Source of the DNA: Bisgaardia hudsonensis
Lineage (GTDB): Bacteria; Pseudomonadota; Gammaproteobacteria; Enterobacterales; Pasteurellaceae
Direction: 5' to 3'
Length of the DNA: 64,000 bases
NCBI RefSeq assembly: GCF_004345785.1
Contig: NZ_SLXI01000001.1
Span: 402,317-466,316, forward strand
The position numbers and the translations under genes are program-made. Of this stretch, positions 29,406 to 38,900 are shown one piece after another; position 1 is the stretch's first letter, and the number at the start of each line of letters is the position of its first letter. The notes below the pieces were generated by a model. It was not told the origin of the DNA. It saw only the letters and a program-made list of their open reading frames with translations, and did not search any database.

Positions 29406-32400
29406 ATGGTAGATTGGAAAAATATAAAAAGTTATGAGAGCTCACAAAATACAGCCTTTGAAGAGGTTGTGTGCCAGTTAGCCTATAATGAAAACAAAGA
29501 GAATGGTAAATATATTAGGGTTAAAGCTCCAGATGGTGGCGTAGAGTCTTATCTGATTTTAGATAATGGTGATGAAATTGGCTGGCAGGCTAAGTATTTC
29601 TTTGATATTCAGGACAGTCAATTTACTCAGATTAAGAAATCATTTGAGACTGCTATCACTAAGCATCCAAAGCTAAAAAAGTATTATGTTTGTTGTCCAA
29701 TTGATAAGCAAGATCCAAGAATATCAGGAAAGAATTATCTTCAAGATAGATGGAAGGCTTTTGTAGAAAATTGTGAAATAGTTGCGTTAGATAAAGGGAT
29801 ATCTGTAAAGGTTGAGTGGTGGGGAGCTTTTGAACTTAATAATAAACTTCAGAAACCTGAAAATGTGGGTATGGTTCAATATTGGTTTGGTGGCGATAAT
29901 TTTTCTGATAGTTGGTTTAGCGAGCAAGTCACTACATCTATTAGAAATTTAGGACCAAGGTTTACCCCAGAACTCAATGTAGAAATACATGGAGTCAATC
30001 AATATTTTGATGCGGTACTAAAGAATGACCAAGCAAGAACCTATATATTGAAGAAACTTAATTCATTCTATAAAGCATCTCAAGAGGTTAAAGAATCTTA
30101 CAACAAATATGATTCAGATATAGAAGATAGCTTCAATAACTTATTAAATTGCTTAGAAAATAGTTGGCAACATATATCAATGCAAGGCACCGATAGTATT
30201 CAACTTGATAATACTGGGGGGATATCATTTAAAGAGATAGGAGTGCTGTCTAAAAAATTAGTTAGTGAGATAAGTAGACTAGTTGATACGATTCAAAGCA
30301 ATACCGATAAGAACAAGATTCAACAAGACTTGTATAAACTTAGAGATGCTATTGATGACTTTGAAAGTGATTTACAAGTATTTAGCCTATTTAATAATCC
30401 CTGTCTGATTGTTTATGGGGATGCTGGTATTGGAAAGTCTCATCTATTGGGTGATTTCTCGAACAGGTTAATCAAAGAGAAAAAAACTGGCATTTTTATT
30501 CTTGGTCAAACATTGACAGCTAGCACAAACCCTTGGACACAAATTCTAAAAGATGAGTTAAGACTTAATTGTAATGAAGATGTGTTTCTAGGTGTTCTAA
30601 ATACTATAGGTCATGCTCAACGAGAAAGGGTGCCAGTTGTCATTGATGCTTTGAACGAAGGTGCTGGGCGTTTATTTTGGGAAAATACTCTGGCAGGTTT
30701 TATTGAAAAGTTTAAAAAGTACCCTTGGGTAGCTCTTGTGTTATCTGTTCGAAGTGAATATAGAGCCGGTATTTTAACTAACATACAGCAAGATATAAAG
30801 GATGGAATAGTCAGTGAAGTTCACCATAATGGGTTTCAATCTAACGTCTTTGAAGCAGTTCGTCCATTCTTTAAGCATTATCAGCTAGATTTACCAAAAG
30901 AGCCATTACTAACCCAAGAGTTTACCAATCCTTTATTTCTTAAGATTTATTGTGAGTATAGAAAACATACTCAAACTGATGTCTTTGCTATGGTATTGAT
31001 AGAAGTGTTTGATCATTACTTCTCATCAATCAATGACAAACTAGCAGATGTACTTGGATATCGACCAGCTCTAAAATATGTGCAAAAAATACTAAATAAG
31101 TTGGCGGAAGAAATTTTTCATCGTAATAGTGGTGGTAGTCAATCAATATACTATGAAGATGCTATGCAGGTTGTTGCCAACCATACACATATTTCCTTAA
31201 ACGCAGATAAGTTTTTGCAGAAATTGATAGATGAGAATCTATTAACCTCCTATAAAAATACAAAGGAGCATAGTGAAATATTATATTTCTCTTATGAGCG
31301 TTTTTATGACTATTTGACTGCTAAATTTATTTGTGATGACAATACAACAGTGGAGGATTTAAAACTATCTCTTAGTTGTAACCAATTTAGCGTGATGTAT
31401 AAAAAACGAAGGCTATCACAAGGTACACTAAGTATATTGTCCGTATTTATTCCTATTAACTTTAAAGTTGAGCTATTTGAGTTGTTGGATAAAGACAAGA
31501 TTTACCAAAATGATTCATTGGGTTCGGCCTTCATTGATGGCTTGTACTGGCGTGATAATCATAATTTTAATTTAGAAAAGTGCAGGGAGTATATAAATAT
31601 TAGCATAGTGCAAGATTATAATTTGTTTGCTCAATTTATAGATTTGCACTACAAAGTAGTGGGTAAAGAAAACCATCCATTAAATGCTAATCAATTGCAT
31701 GGTTGGCTGTCCAAATACAATTTAGCGGATAGAGATAGTTTTTGGACAACGCATATTAGTAGTGAGTATCTTGGTAAAGAGTCTGCTATTCACTCAATTA
31801 TCGATTGGGCGAAAAAACAGGGCTTTTCAGAGGGATTGAACGATACTAATAGATATCTAGTTGGCATTGCACTTAGTTGGCTTTTTACCAGTACACATAT
31901 CAAATTACGAGACAATGCTACGATAGCGTTGACTCGGCTATTGCAGAATAATATTCATGTTGCTGCTCAACTGTTGAAAACCTTTCAAAATATTGATGAT
32001 CCCTATGTGTTTGAGCGTATTTTAGCTTCAATCTATGGATCAATATTGTCGTCGCAAAGCCATCAAGGAATTTATGAGGTATGTAAATTTTTACTTCATG
32101 ACATTTTCGCTAAAGAAGAGGTTTATCCTAATGTTCTAATCAGAGACTTTGCTCGAAACATTATTGAATATGCTAATAGTAATAAACTGGTAGAGTTTAG
32201 TGAAAATGAGTTAGTATTAGCTAGACCACCATACAGAAGTGCCTTTCCAAGAAGTTTCCCTAGTAATGATGATATTGATGCTAAATACTCTAAAGATTAT
32301 AAAGATATAAATACTCCCAAATATCATTTCGCCCAAAATAGAATTTTGCGATCGATGACAACAAAATATGGTAGAGGTATGTGTAATTATGGAGATTTTG

Positions 32401-33596
32401 GTCGTTATATATTTCAATCAAGGTTTGGAAATTGGGATAATATAGATATTGATAAGCTCAGTAACTATGCTATAGAGATTATTTTTGAAAAGTTTGGCTA
32501 TGATGTAGAAAAGCATGGAGAATTTGATTTAGGTATATCTTCAAGTCGTGGTGAAAATAGAGTTGAACGAATTGGTAAAAAATACCAATGGCTGGCTATG
32601 TATGAAGTAGTAGCCAGAGTTTCTGATAATTTTAAAATGGTAGAACCATCAACACGATGGAATAAGGATAAAAAATATATATGGTATAATGGTTCAATAG
32701 AGCCATCCTTCAGAGATATTGATCCTACATTTATTCTTCCTGATTTAAAAAATCTTCGCATGGTAAAGCGACCTAATTATAGTGATTGGCGTGATGATTT
32801 TGAGGAATGGGTAATATCAAAGGATAATTTAATTGATTCAAAAGATATTATTGTAAATATCTTTGATAATGAAGAGTGGTTATCTTTAGATAGGTATATC
32901 AACTTTAAACCTAATCAGAAACTGGGAAATGATGAGTATTTCAGTTCTTATCAAGAGATGTGGTATTTAGTCAATGCATATTTAGTAAAAAATGAAGACT
33001 TTAGAACTGTAGTATCAAATCTAACAAATAAAAACTTTATGGGGCGATGGATGCCTCAACCTGTAGAGCGATATAACGATATTTTTAATTTAGAGTATTA
33101 TTGGTCCCCTTTACTTAATATTTATGAAAATGATTATTATGGAAGCTCAGGTTGGCAGGATATCTATGAAAGAAATCTTCGTTTAACTGAAGAAAGTTTA
33201 GGAAATGTCTATGTCTGCTCAGAAAATCATAATTCAGAAGGTATTAAAAACCGTGAGTTAGCTTATAAAATAAGTGTGCCTGCTAAGTTTTTATTTGATG
33301 CTCTAAATTTAAAAAATGATAAATTTTCGGGCTCATGGATTAATCAAAATAATGATTTAGTAATATTTGATGCTTCTCTCTATGGAAATAAAGGCGGTAC
33401 TAATCTTGTTGTTAAGAAGAATATTTTAGAAGAATTAGAAAAAATAACAGGATGTAAGGTGGTGTGGACAATACTTGCGGAGAAAATTGCAATGTATAAT
33501 TATAGTCAGTCGACTAAGAAGAGATTACAAGTTTCAGGAGTTTATTATCTAGAGAATGGAAAGTTAATTGGTAATGATTATTTCTTTATAAATTAA
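29406..33596 (+). CDS. Nuclease-STAND NTPase, Avs-like antiphage defence protein
   Basis: A 1396-residue single-gene protein. Residues 1-150 form a PD-(D/E)xK-like nuclease domain with DGGVE (about 43-47) and WQAKYF (Gln61, Lys63). A linker with NLGPRFTPELNVEIHG (about 181-196) is typical of nuclease-NTPase fusions in the Avs/STAND group. The NTPase has Walker A GDAGIGKS (338-345), Walker B VVIDALNEG (411-419) and LSVRSEYR (446-453). The remaining ~900 residues are helical and would be the sensor. In Avs proteins this part recognises phage terminase or portal and triggers the nuclease. The ATG at 29406 starts the conserved region; a 10-codon upstream extension is possible. Subfamily and trigger cannot be assigned by eye. 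Confidence 0.78.
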   Translation: MVDWKNIKSYESSQNTAFEEVVCQLAYNENKENGKYIRVKAPDGGVESYLILDNGDEIGWQAKYFFDIQDSQFTQIKKSFETAITKHPKLKKYYVCCPIDKQDPRISGKNYLQDRWKAFVENCEIVALDKGISVKVEWWGAFELNNKLQKPENVGMVQYWFGGDNFSDSWFSEQVTTSIRNLGPRFTPELNVEIHGVNQYFDAVLKNDQARTYILKKLNSFYKASQEVKESYNKYDSDIEDSFNNLLNCLENSWQHISMQGTDSIQLDNTGGISFKEIGVLSKKLVSEISRLVDTIQSNTDKNKIQQDLYKLRDAIDDFESDLQVFSLFNNPCLIVYGDAGIGKSHLLGDFSNRLIKEKKTGIFILGQTLTASTNPWTQILKDELRLNCNEDVFLGVLNTIGHAQRERVPVVIDALNEGAGRLFWENTLAGFIEKFKKYPWVALVLSVRSEYRAGILTNIQQDIKDGIVSEVHHNGFQSNVFEAVRPFFKHYQLDLPKEPLLTQEFTNPLFLKIYCEYRKHTQTDVFAMVLIEVFDHYFSSINDKLADVLGYRPALKYVQKILNKLAEEIFHRNSGGSQSIYYEDAMQVVANHTHISLNADKFLQKLIDENLLTSYKNTKEHSEILYFSYERFYDYLTAKFICDDNTTVEDLKLSLSCNQFSVMYKKRRLSQGTLSILSVFIPINFKVELFELLDKDKIYQNDSLGSAFIDGLYWRDNHNFNLEKCREYINISIVQDYNLFAQFIDLHYKVVGKENHPLNANQLHGWLSKYNLADRDSFWTTHISSEYLGKESAIHSIIDWAKKQGFSEGLNDTNRYLVGIALSWLFTSTHIKLRDNATIALTRLLQNNIHVAAQLLKTFQNIDDPYVFERILASIYGSILSSQSHQGIYEVCKFLLHDIFAKEEVYPNVLIRDFARNIIEYANSNKLVEFSENELVLARPPYRSAFPRSFPSNDDIDAKYSKDYKDINTPKYHFAQNRILRSMTTKYGRGMCNYGDFGRYIFQSRFGNWDNIDIDKLSNYAIEIIFEKFGYDVEKHGEFDLGISSSRGENRVERIGKKYQWLAMYEVVARVSDNFKMVEPSTRWNKDKKYIWYNGSIEPSFRDIDPTFILPDLKNLRMVKRPNYSDWRDDFEEWVISKDNLIDSKDIIVNIFDNEEWLSLDRYINFKPNQKLGNDEYFSSYQEMWYLVNAYLVKNEDFRTVVSNLTNKNFMGRWMPQPVERYNDIFNLEYYWSPLLNIYENDYYGSSGWQDIYERNLRLTEESLGNVYVCSENHNSEGIKNRELAYKISVPAKFLFDALNLKNDKFSGSWINQNNDLVIFDASLYGNKGGTNLVVKKNILEELEKITGCKVVWTILAEKIAMYNYSQSTKKRLQVSGVYYLENGKLIGNDYFFIN

Positions 33597-33681
33597 TGAT
33601 CAAAAAATAAACTAATAATGAATATGATTATTTTATTTTTTATGGTATTTTAATTATCCAATGAGGAAATAACAAGGTAAA

Positions 33682-34248
33682 ATGCCCCTAAAACAACACA
33701 ACCCAGCCCTAATCCTTATCGATCTCCAAAAGGCGTTTGATAATGAAGCCTATTGGGGTGGTAATCGAAATAATAAGAATGCGGAAGATAATTGTGTAGC
33801 TATTTTAGAAAAATGGCGGGCGTTACAGTTACCGATTTTTCATATTGTGCATAGTTCTCAAAATCCTGAATCTTTATTATATGAATCAAATGTAGGTTTT
33901 GAAATTAAAGATCAATTAAAACCATTGGCAAGTGAGCCAGTGATAAAGAAATCTGTAAATAGTGCATTTATTGGGACTGATTTAAAAGCTAGGTTAGATA
34001 AGCAGAATATTTCTCATATTGTGATTGTTGGGCTAACTACAAACCATTGCGTTTCTACCACCACTAGAATGGCAGGAAATTATGGATATGAAACTTACCT
34101 TATCTCTGATGCAACAGCAACATTTGATCGTATTGGCATAAATGGTGAACATTTTGATGCAGAGCTTATTCATCAAACAACTTTAGCTAATTTGAATAAT
34201 GAATTTGCTACAGTAATAAAAACAGAAGTGTTGTTGGATATTTTGTAA
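33682..34248 (+). CDS. Isochorismatase-fold cysteine hydrolase
   Basis: A 188-residue cysteine hydrolase. The catalytic triad is visible as Asp14 (LILIDLQKAF), Lys90 (VIKKSVNSAF) and Cys123 (LTTNHCVSTT); the last includes the cis-peptide region typical of the family. Members hydrolyse nicotinamide, N-carbamoyl compounds or related amides. The substrate is not evident. It is the last gene before the second valS 3' end, and so belongs to the island. A good hairpin terminator follows. Confidence 0.85.
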   Translation: MPLKQHNPALILIDLQKAFDNEAYWGGNRNNKNAEDNCVAILEKWRALQLPIFHIVHSSQNPESLLYESNVGFEIKDQLKPLASEPVIKKSVNSAFIGTDLKARLDKQNISHIVIVGLTTNHCVSTTTRMAGNYGYETYLISDATATFDRIGINGEHFDAELIHQTTLANLNNEFATVIKTEVLLDIL

Positions 34249-34277
34249 AACTACATAAGTGTTTAGTAAGACATAAT

Positions 34278-34310
34278 GCCACATCTAAGATTTTCTTAGT
34301 GTGGCTTTTT
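34278..34310 (+). terminator. Intrinsic terminator after the isochorismatase-fold gene
   Basis: GCCACATCTAAG pairs with CTTAGTGTGGC (one bulge), followed by TTTTT. A strong rho-independent signal 30 bp after the stop codon. Confidence 0.85.
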
Positions 34311-34391
34311 ATATATTAAAATATTTGATTAATTCGTTATGGTAGTTTTGTTTTTTAGTAGCAAGAAATGAAAAAATTTGACCGCACTTTT

Positions 34392-34502
34392 AGAGCGTGA
34401 AAAAATGCGAGGTTATCAAGAAGTCAAAGAAAAACTGCAACAACAGTTTAAAGCGATTGAGGCTTTGTAATGTTTAATCATTCATAATCATAAAAGTGCG
34501 GT
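34392..34502 (+). pseudogene. valS: valS 3'-terminal fragment (right copy of direct repeat)
   Basis: Bases 34392-34470 match the last 79 bp of valS including its stop codon, with four substitutions. The encoded end differs from ValS at two residues only (MRGYQEVKE against MQGYQEAKE). The match runs on through the noncoding region to the USS at 34494-34502. It cannot be expressed as a protein. It is preceded directly by a USS (34381-34389). The fragment is most simply a scar of recombination that inserted the 28.9-34.3 kb segment after valS. Confidence 0.93.
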
Positions 34503-34522
34503 TAAATTTGACCGCACTTTTT
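34493..34522 (+). terminator. Inverted USS pair terminator
   Basis: AAGTGCGGT (34494-34502) and ACCGCACTT (34511-34519) with an 8-nt loop, followed by a T run. Only the first member has a counterpart after the intact valS. Confidence 0.75.
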
Positions 34523-34548
34523 GTATAGCTAAGTAAAAGGAGGCATAT

Positions 34549-35466
34549 ATGGGAAATATTTCTTTTAGTTATATTTATATTGATAAAGAACCGGTAAATT
34601 TATCTTCTGAGTTGAAGTTATCGAATAAAAATATTGTTTTTCTTCATTCTGCACTAAAACAATCAACCGCAATTCATCACAGTGATAATTTTTCTAAAAT
34701 AAAAGCAACTTTTTTTCATGGCAGTAGATTTGAAAAAACATTGTGTTGCGAACAATGTTTAACTGATATTTGTCAATCTAAGAAAGAATTAAACGACAAA
34801 TTAACTAAACAGAAAGATGTAGCCTCACAAAATATTATGAGCAAAGTTACTGTCGTAGAGAACGTGGGAGATAAGATAGATAATATAGATGATATTATTT
34901 TTAAAAATAGCTCATGGTTTATTCGTGGGTCAGAGAGTTTAAAAAGAGAAAAGTTTTTAGCATGTTCTAATGAATTTCGCTGCATTGATGGAAGAGGAAT
35001 GGCGCTTTTAACTAAGTATTCAAACAAAAATAAAGAACAGTCATCTCGAGGTATTTTTTTGGTTATGTTAGCTTTAGCATATTACCTTGCGTTACAACAA
35101 ATTAGCGAGGAATTGTCATTAATGTTAAATGATACAAAAAATATTGAAAAATTAGATAAGCTCTATACAGAAGCAGCTACCTTTAATGCACGCTATTATT
35201 TTCATAACCCTATTGCATTTTCTCGTTATTCAACTTTTGAATTTTGGAATGATATAAGAGAGGTATATCAGTTGGAACAAAAAAACAACGAGGTTATTTC
35301 TCAACTATCTCAAGTACATCAAATTTTAAGTGATGCTCAACAGAAACTAGAACAGAAGAAAGCTGAAAAACGTAATTATTGTATTACTATTTTGGGTTTA
35401 TTTTTATCTCTGTTGGGGGTAATTGAGGTTATTGATATTATTCTTGACTGGATTCACCTTAAATAA
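34549..35466 (+). CDS. Tail-anchored protein with coiled coil, unknown function
   Basis: A 305-residue protein that I do not recognise. It has a cytosolic N-terminal part with a CCEQCLTDIC cysteine cluster (about residues 65-74) that might bind metal. A hydrophobic, helical stretch follows near residues 166-186. Near the C-terminus a coiled coil (about residues 240-275) leads into one membrane segment (residues 276-300, GLFLSLLGVIEVIDIILDW). No signal peptide is seen, so it would be tail-anchored or carry two membrane segments. AAGGAGG upstream of ATG 34549 is a strong ribosome site. It lies just outside the right valS repeat and may belong to the same accessory hotspot. Confidence 0.65.
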   Translation: MGNISFSYIYIDKEPVNLSSELKLSNKNIVFLHSALKQSTAIHHSDNFSKIKATFFHGSRFEKTLCCEQCLTDICQSKKELNDKLTKQKDVASQNIMSKVTVVENVGDKIDNIDDIIFKNSSWFIRGSESLKREKFLACSNEFRCIDGRGMALLTKYSNKNKEQSSRGIFLVMLALAYYLALQQISEELSLMLNDTKNIEKLDKLYTEAATFNARYYFHNPIAFSRYSTFEFWNDIREVYQLEQKNNEVISQLSQVHQILSDAQQKLEQKKAEKRNYCITILGLFLSLLGVIEVIDIILDWIHLK

Positions 35467-35603
35467 TCTTGTGTTTTGGAAATTACTATTTTTAAATATA
35501 TATTATTTCATATGTAATAACATATATTTAAAATGATATGGCATAATATAAGGTATGAGTTATATATTAAATAAAGGAAGAAGTTTAATTTTAGGGGCAG
35601 ATC

Positions 35604-35634
35604 AAAGTGCGGTTAAATTTGACCGTACTTTTTT
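35604..35634 (+). terminator. Imperfect inverted USS pair with T run
   Basis: AAGTGCGGT (35605-35613) faces ACCGTACTT (35622-35630, one change from USS), followed by TTTT. A terminator for the gene ending at 35466 is plausible. Confidence 0.65.
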
Positions 35635-35675
35635 ACTACTAAGTTAGTTTTTGTTCAATAGTGATTTTATTCGTT

Positions 35676-35689
35676 TGAAATATATTTCA
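35676..35689. promoter_or_regulatory. 14-bp perfect palindrome upstream of adhesin gene
   Basis: TGAAATATATTTCA reads the same on both strands, about 257 bp before the adhesin start. It could be an operator, but AT-rich palindromes arise often by chance. Confidence 0.25.
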
Positions 35690-35945
35690 GATGAAGCTTG
35701 ATTTTTAGATCATAAAATGAGATTATGGGGGAAAATATAAGTAGTAGCACTATACTAAGTTTTATTTAAGTTATAAGTAATTAATCAAAAATTCATTTCT
35801 TTTTTAATTATCCAATCTAGTTTTCTTATCTCCAGTTTTAGTCTGCATTTAATTTTACCATTGAATATTCTATATGTACCATTTGGTTGAACATTCTTAT
35901 TCAATGTTATTTTCTATAACCTAACACCTAAAAAGGAATCATATA

Positions 35946-38900
35946 ATGAATAAGATTTTTAAAACCTTGTGGAATTGTAATACTCAATCAATCGTTGTCA
36001 CTTCAGAACTAGCAAAAGGGAAAGTAAAGTCTTCAACTAATTCTATTGAACAATCAAATTTTCTATTAAAAGTAATCCCTTTTGATTTTAAATTAAAATC
36101 ACTTTTGAGCGCTATGATAGCGCTAGGATTGATGACATATAGTTATAATGTATCTGCTTGGAATTATGCTTATGGAGATGGAGCACAGGCTAACCGTGGT
36201 CAGTCTATTGCTATTGGTCAAGCAGCAAAAGCTAATGGAGATCAGTCTGTTGCATTGGGATCAAATACAGATGCCTCGGGTAATGCCTCTATTGCGGTTG
36301 GCGGAGATGATACTGAACAAGTAAAAAATAAAAGAATAACTTTACAAAATGGAAAAGCAGATACAATTGATAATATTCTTCATACAGCATCTGGAGTGAG
36401 ATTAAATGATGGAGGAACATATCAAGCAACAAAATCAGAAGGTCATGGCTCCATTGCTATAGGACCAAAAGCTGTGAGTAAAGGTCATTTAAGTACTGCA
36501 ATAGGGATTTCATCAAGAGCTGAAGGGATCCTATCATTAGCATTTGGTGCAGGTGCGGTTGCTAGTAAAGATAACTCTATTGCATTAGGTCCAGGCTCTT
36601 CAACAAAAACTGATGCCGTATATATTACTGATGCAACTATTAAAGCAATAGATGAAAATGGTAATGAATCTGGAGAAATTACTTATAAGAATTTTGCTGG
36701 AGGATCGGCTAATCTAAGTAAAGGAGACCAAGTTTCGGTCGGTTCGGTTGGATTTGAAAGACAAATAAAAAATGTAGCGGCTGGTAAGGTTACAACTGAT
36801 TCTACCGATGCAATTAATGGATCACAACTAGCATCAGTTGCAAGTAGATTACAAAATCTATTAGATAAAAATCAAACTGATCAAGATCAGGGACTCAACA
36901 TTACGGCTGACAATTATTTAGATAATTTATCTAATAAGGATAACTTACAACTTGGAGATACTATCACTTTTACAAGTTCAGATAGCTCGGTTATTACAGG
37001 CGTAGGTAATGATAAAATAGATTTTAAAGTTAATAAAGAAACTTTATCAGTTAATAATGGTGTGGTTAACAATGTAACAAACACCAATACTTACGCAACA
37101 GCAAAGACAGTAGCTGAAACAATTAATAATTCTGGATTTAAAGTAACAGGAAATGGTGTTAATACGACGGATATTATTAACCCAGGTAATACGATTGATT
37201 TTATTAATGGTAACGTAATAAACGCAACGGTAACAAATACTGCAGATAAGTCCACTATTAAATATGATATTCAGGTAGATAATACTACTATTGCTATAGA
37301 AGGCGGTAGATTGGTGTCTAAAGTTGCTGACACGAATACACAAAATACAGTCAAAGCTGGTAGTAATATTAATATCTTGAATAAAAATAATTTGGTTGGT
37401 GGAACTGAATATACGATTAATGCTGAAGATACTGTTGTAAGTGCAGGAGACGGAATAACTGTTACGTCAAATTTAGATCAAAATAATGTTGATACTTATA
37501 CCGTTCAATTAAACGATAATACAAAAACAAAATTGGACAAAGCAGATAGTGCTTTGCAGAATATTATAACAAAAATAGATGGAACTATAGTTAAAACACT
37601 AGGAATAAAAGCGACAGATGGAAATGTTGCAAATTTTGTAACAGGAAAAAATATTGTTTTATCAAATCAAGATGATTCAATTAAAGTAGCTACAGCGGAG
37701 CAAGTAGAATTTACTAAGACAACAATTGGAAGGGTTATCATAGATGCGGCTACAAATAAAATTACAGGATTAGAAGCTGGAACAGCGGATACAGATGCTG
37801 TAAATCTTGCGCAGTTGACGAATCAATTATCGGGTTCTTCATGGAAAATAGCTGGCACAGATAAAAGTGCGGTTGGAAATGGCGTAAATCCTAATGAGCA
37901 AGTGAACTTTATTAATGGAGTAGGAACAACGAGTCAAGTTGTAGCTGATGGTGACAACTATAATGTTAGTTTCGATGTGGTGAAATCGACCTTATCAAGT
38001 CAAGGTGGCATGGTATCGGCAGATACTACGGGTGATGCTTTTGCAACGGCAGAAAATGTAGCGAAGATTATCAATGATTCAGGATTTAAATTAACGACAA
38101 GTGCGAGTACTGGAGTGGTAGAGGATTCAAGTGAAGAGTTGGTAAATCCGGGCGAGACGATAACGATAGATGCAGGTAGTAATGTGAAGGTTACTCAAGC
38201 TGGCGGAAAGATAACAGTTGAGTCTGAAGATACGACGGTAAGTGCTGGTGAAGGTTTAGAAATAGAAGAGAATTTAACTGCAGGCGCTGGCGTAGATAAT
38301 TATAAAGTGAAGTTTAGTGCTGAGACGAAGAAAGCTTTATCGGATGCAAAAGCAGGCTTTAATATTGCGGCAGATAATGGCACAACAGATACAGTCCAAT
38401 TAACAGATACGATTAAGTACACGAGTACAGATAATAATATTAAAACTACTGTAACAGACAATCAAATTGATTTTGAGTTACAAAATACAGTGGTTATAGG
38501 TAAAGATAAATCAGTAACGCTTAATGGAAATGAAGGAACAATTACTGGTTTAAGTAATACAACTTTTGACCCAAATACGATCTATACCGGAGGTCAAGCA
38601 GCAACACAGGAGCAATTGTCTTCAGTGTCTAATAGCCCATTAACAATTACTGGTAATACACTAAGTGATACAAGTGGAAATGGAACGGAACAAAAACTTG
38701 GCTCTACTTTAGAGATTTCTGGTGGTGCAACTGCAGCTTCAAGTAATGGTAACGTTAAGACAGTAATTACGGATAATAAAGTAGATATTCAGTTACTTGA
38801 TGCCCCAACTTTTGCAGGAAAAGTAAGTGCAAAAGGACTTGATGCAGGTGATCAAAAAGTTACAGGTGTTGCTGTTGGTGAGGTGGCTGCAGGAAGTACT

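Larger units (their letters stand above)
34249..34548. other. Intergenic region with valS remnant
   Basis: A 300-bp stretch without an intact gene. From left to right it holds a hairpin terminator, a USS (34381-34389), the valS 3' copy, and an inverted USS pair. Confidence 0.8.
35467..35945. other. Intergenic region upstream of the adhesin gene
   Basis: A 479-bp AT-rich region with no supported gene. It holds an imperfect USS pair (35604-35634), a 14-bp palindrome (35676-35689), and the adhesin promoter. A short reading frame of about 31 codons across the USS pair is not credible as a gene. Confidence 0.6.

Noticed and set aside
28853-34519. Site-specific attachment sites (att) at valS
   Set aside because: The repeat is ~110 bp with mismatches, is in a protein gene rather than a tRNA, and no integrase is present. 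Homologous or transformation-based recombination explains it better.
35556-35647. Short frame of about 31 codons starting near 35556 (MSYILNKGRS)
   Set aside because: It runs across the USS pair and its terminator hairpin, so its sequence is explained by that.
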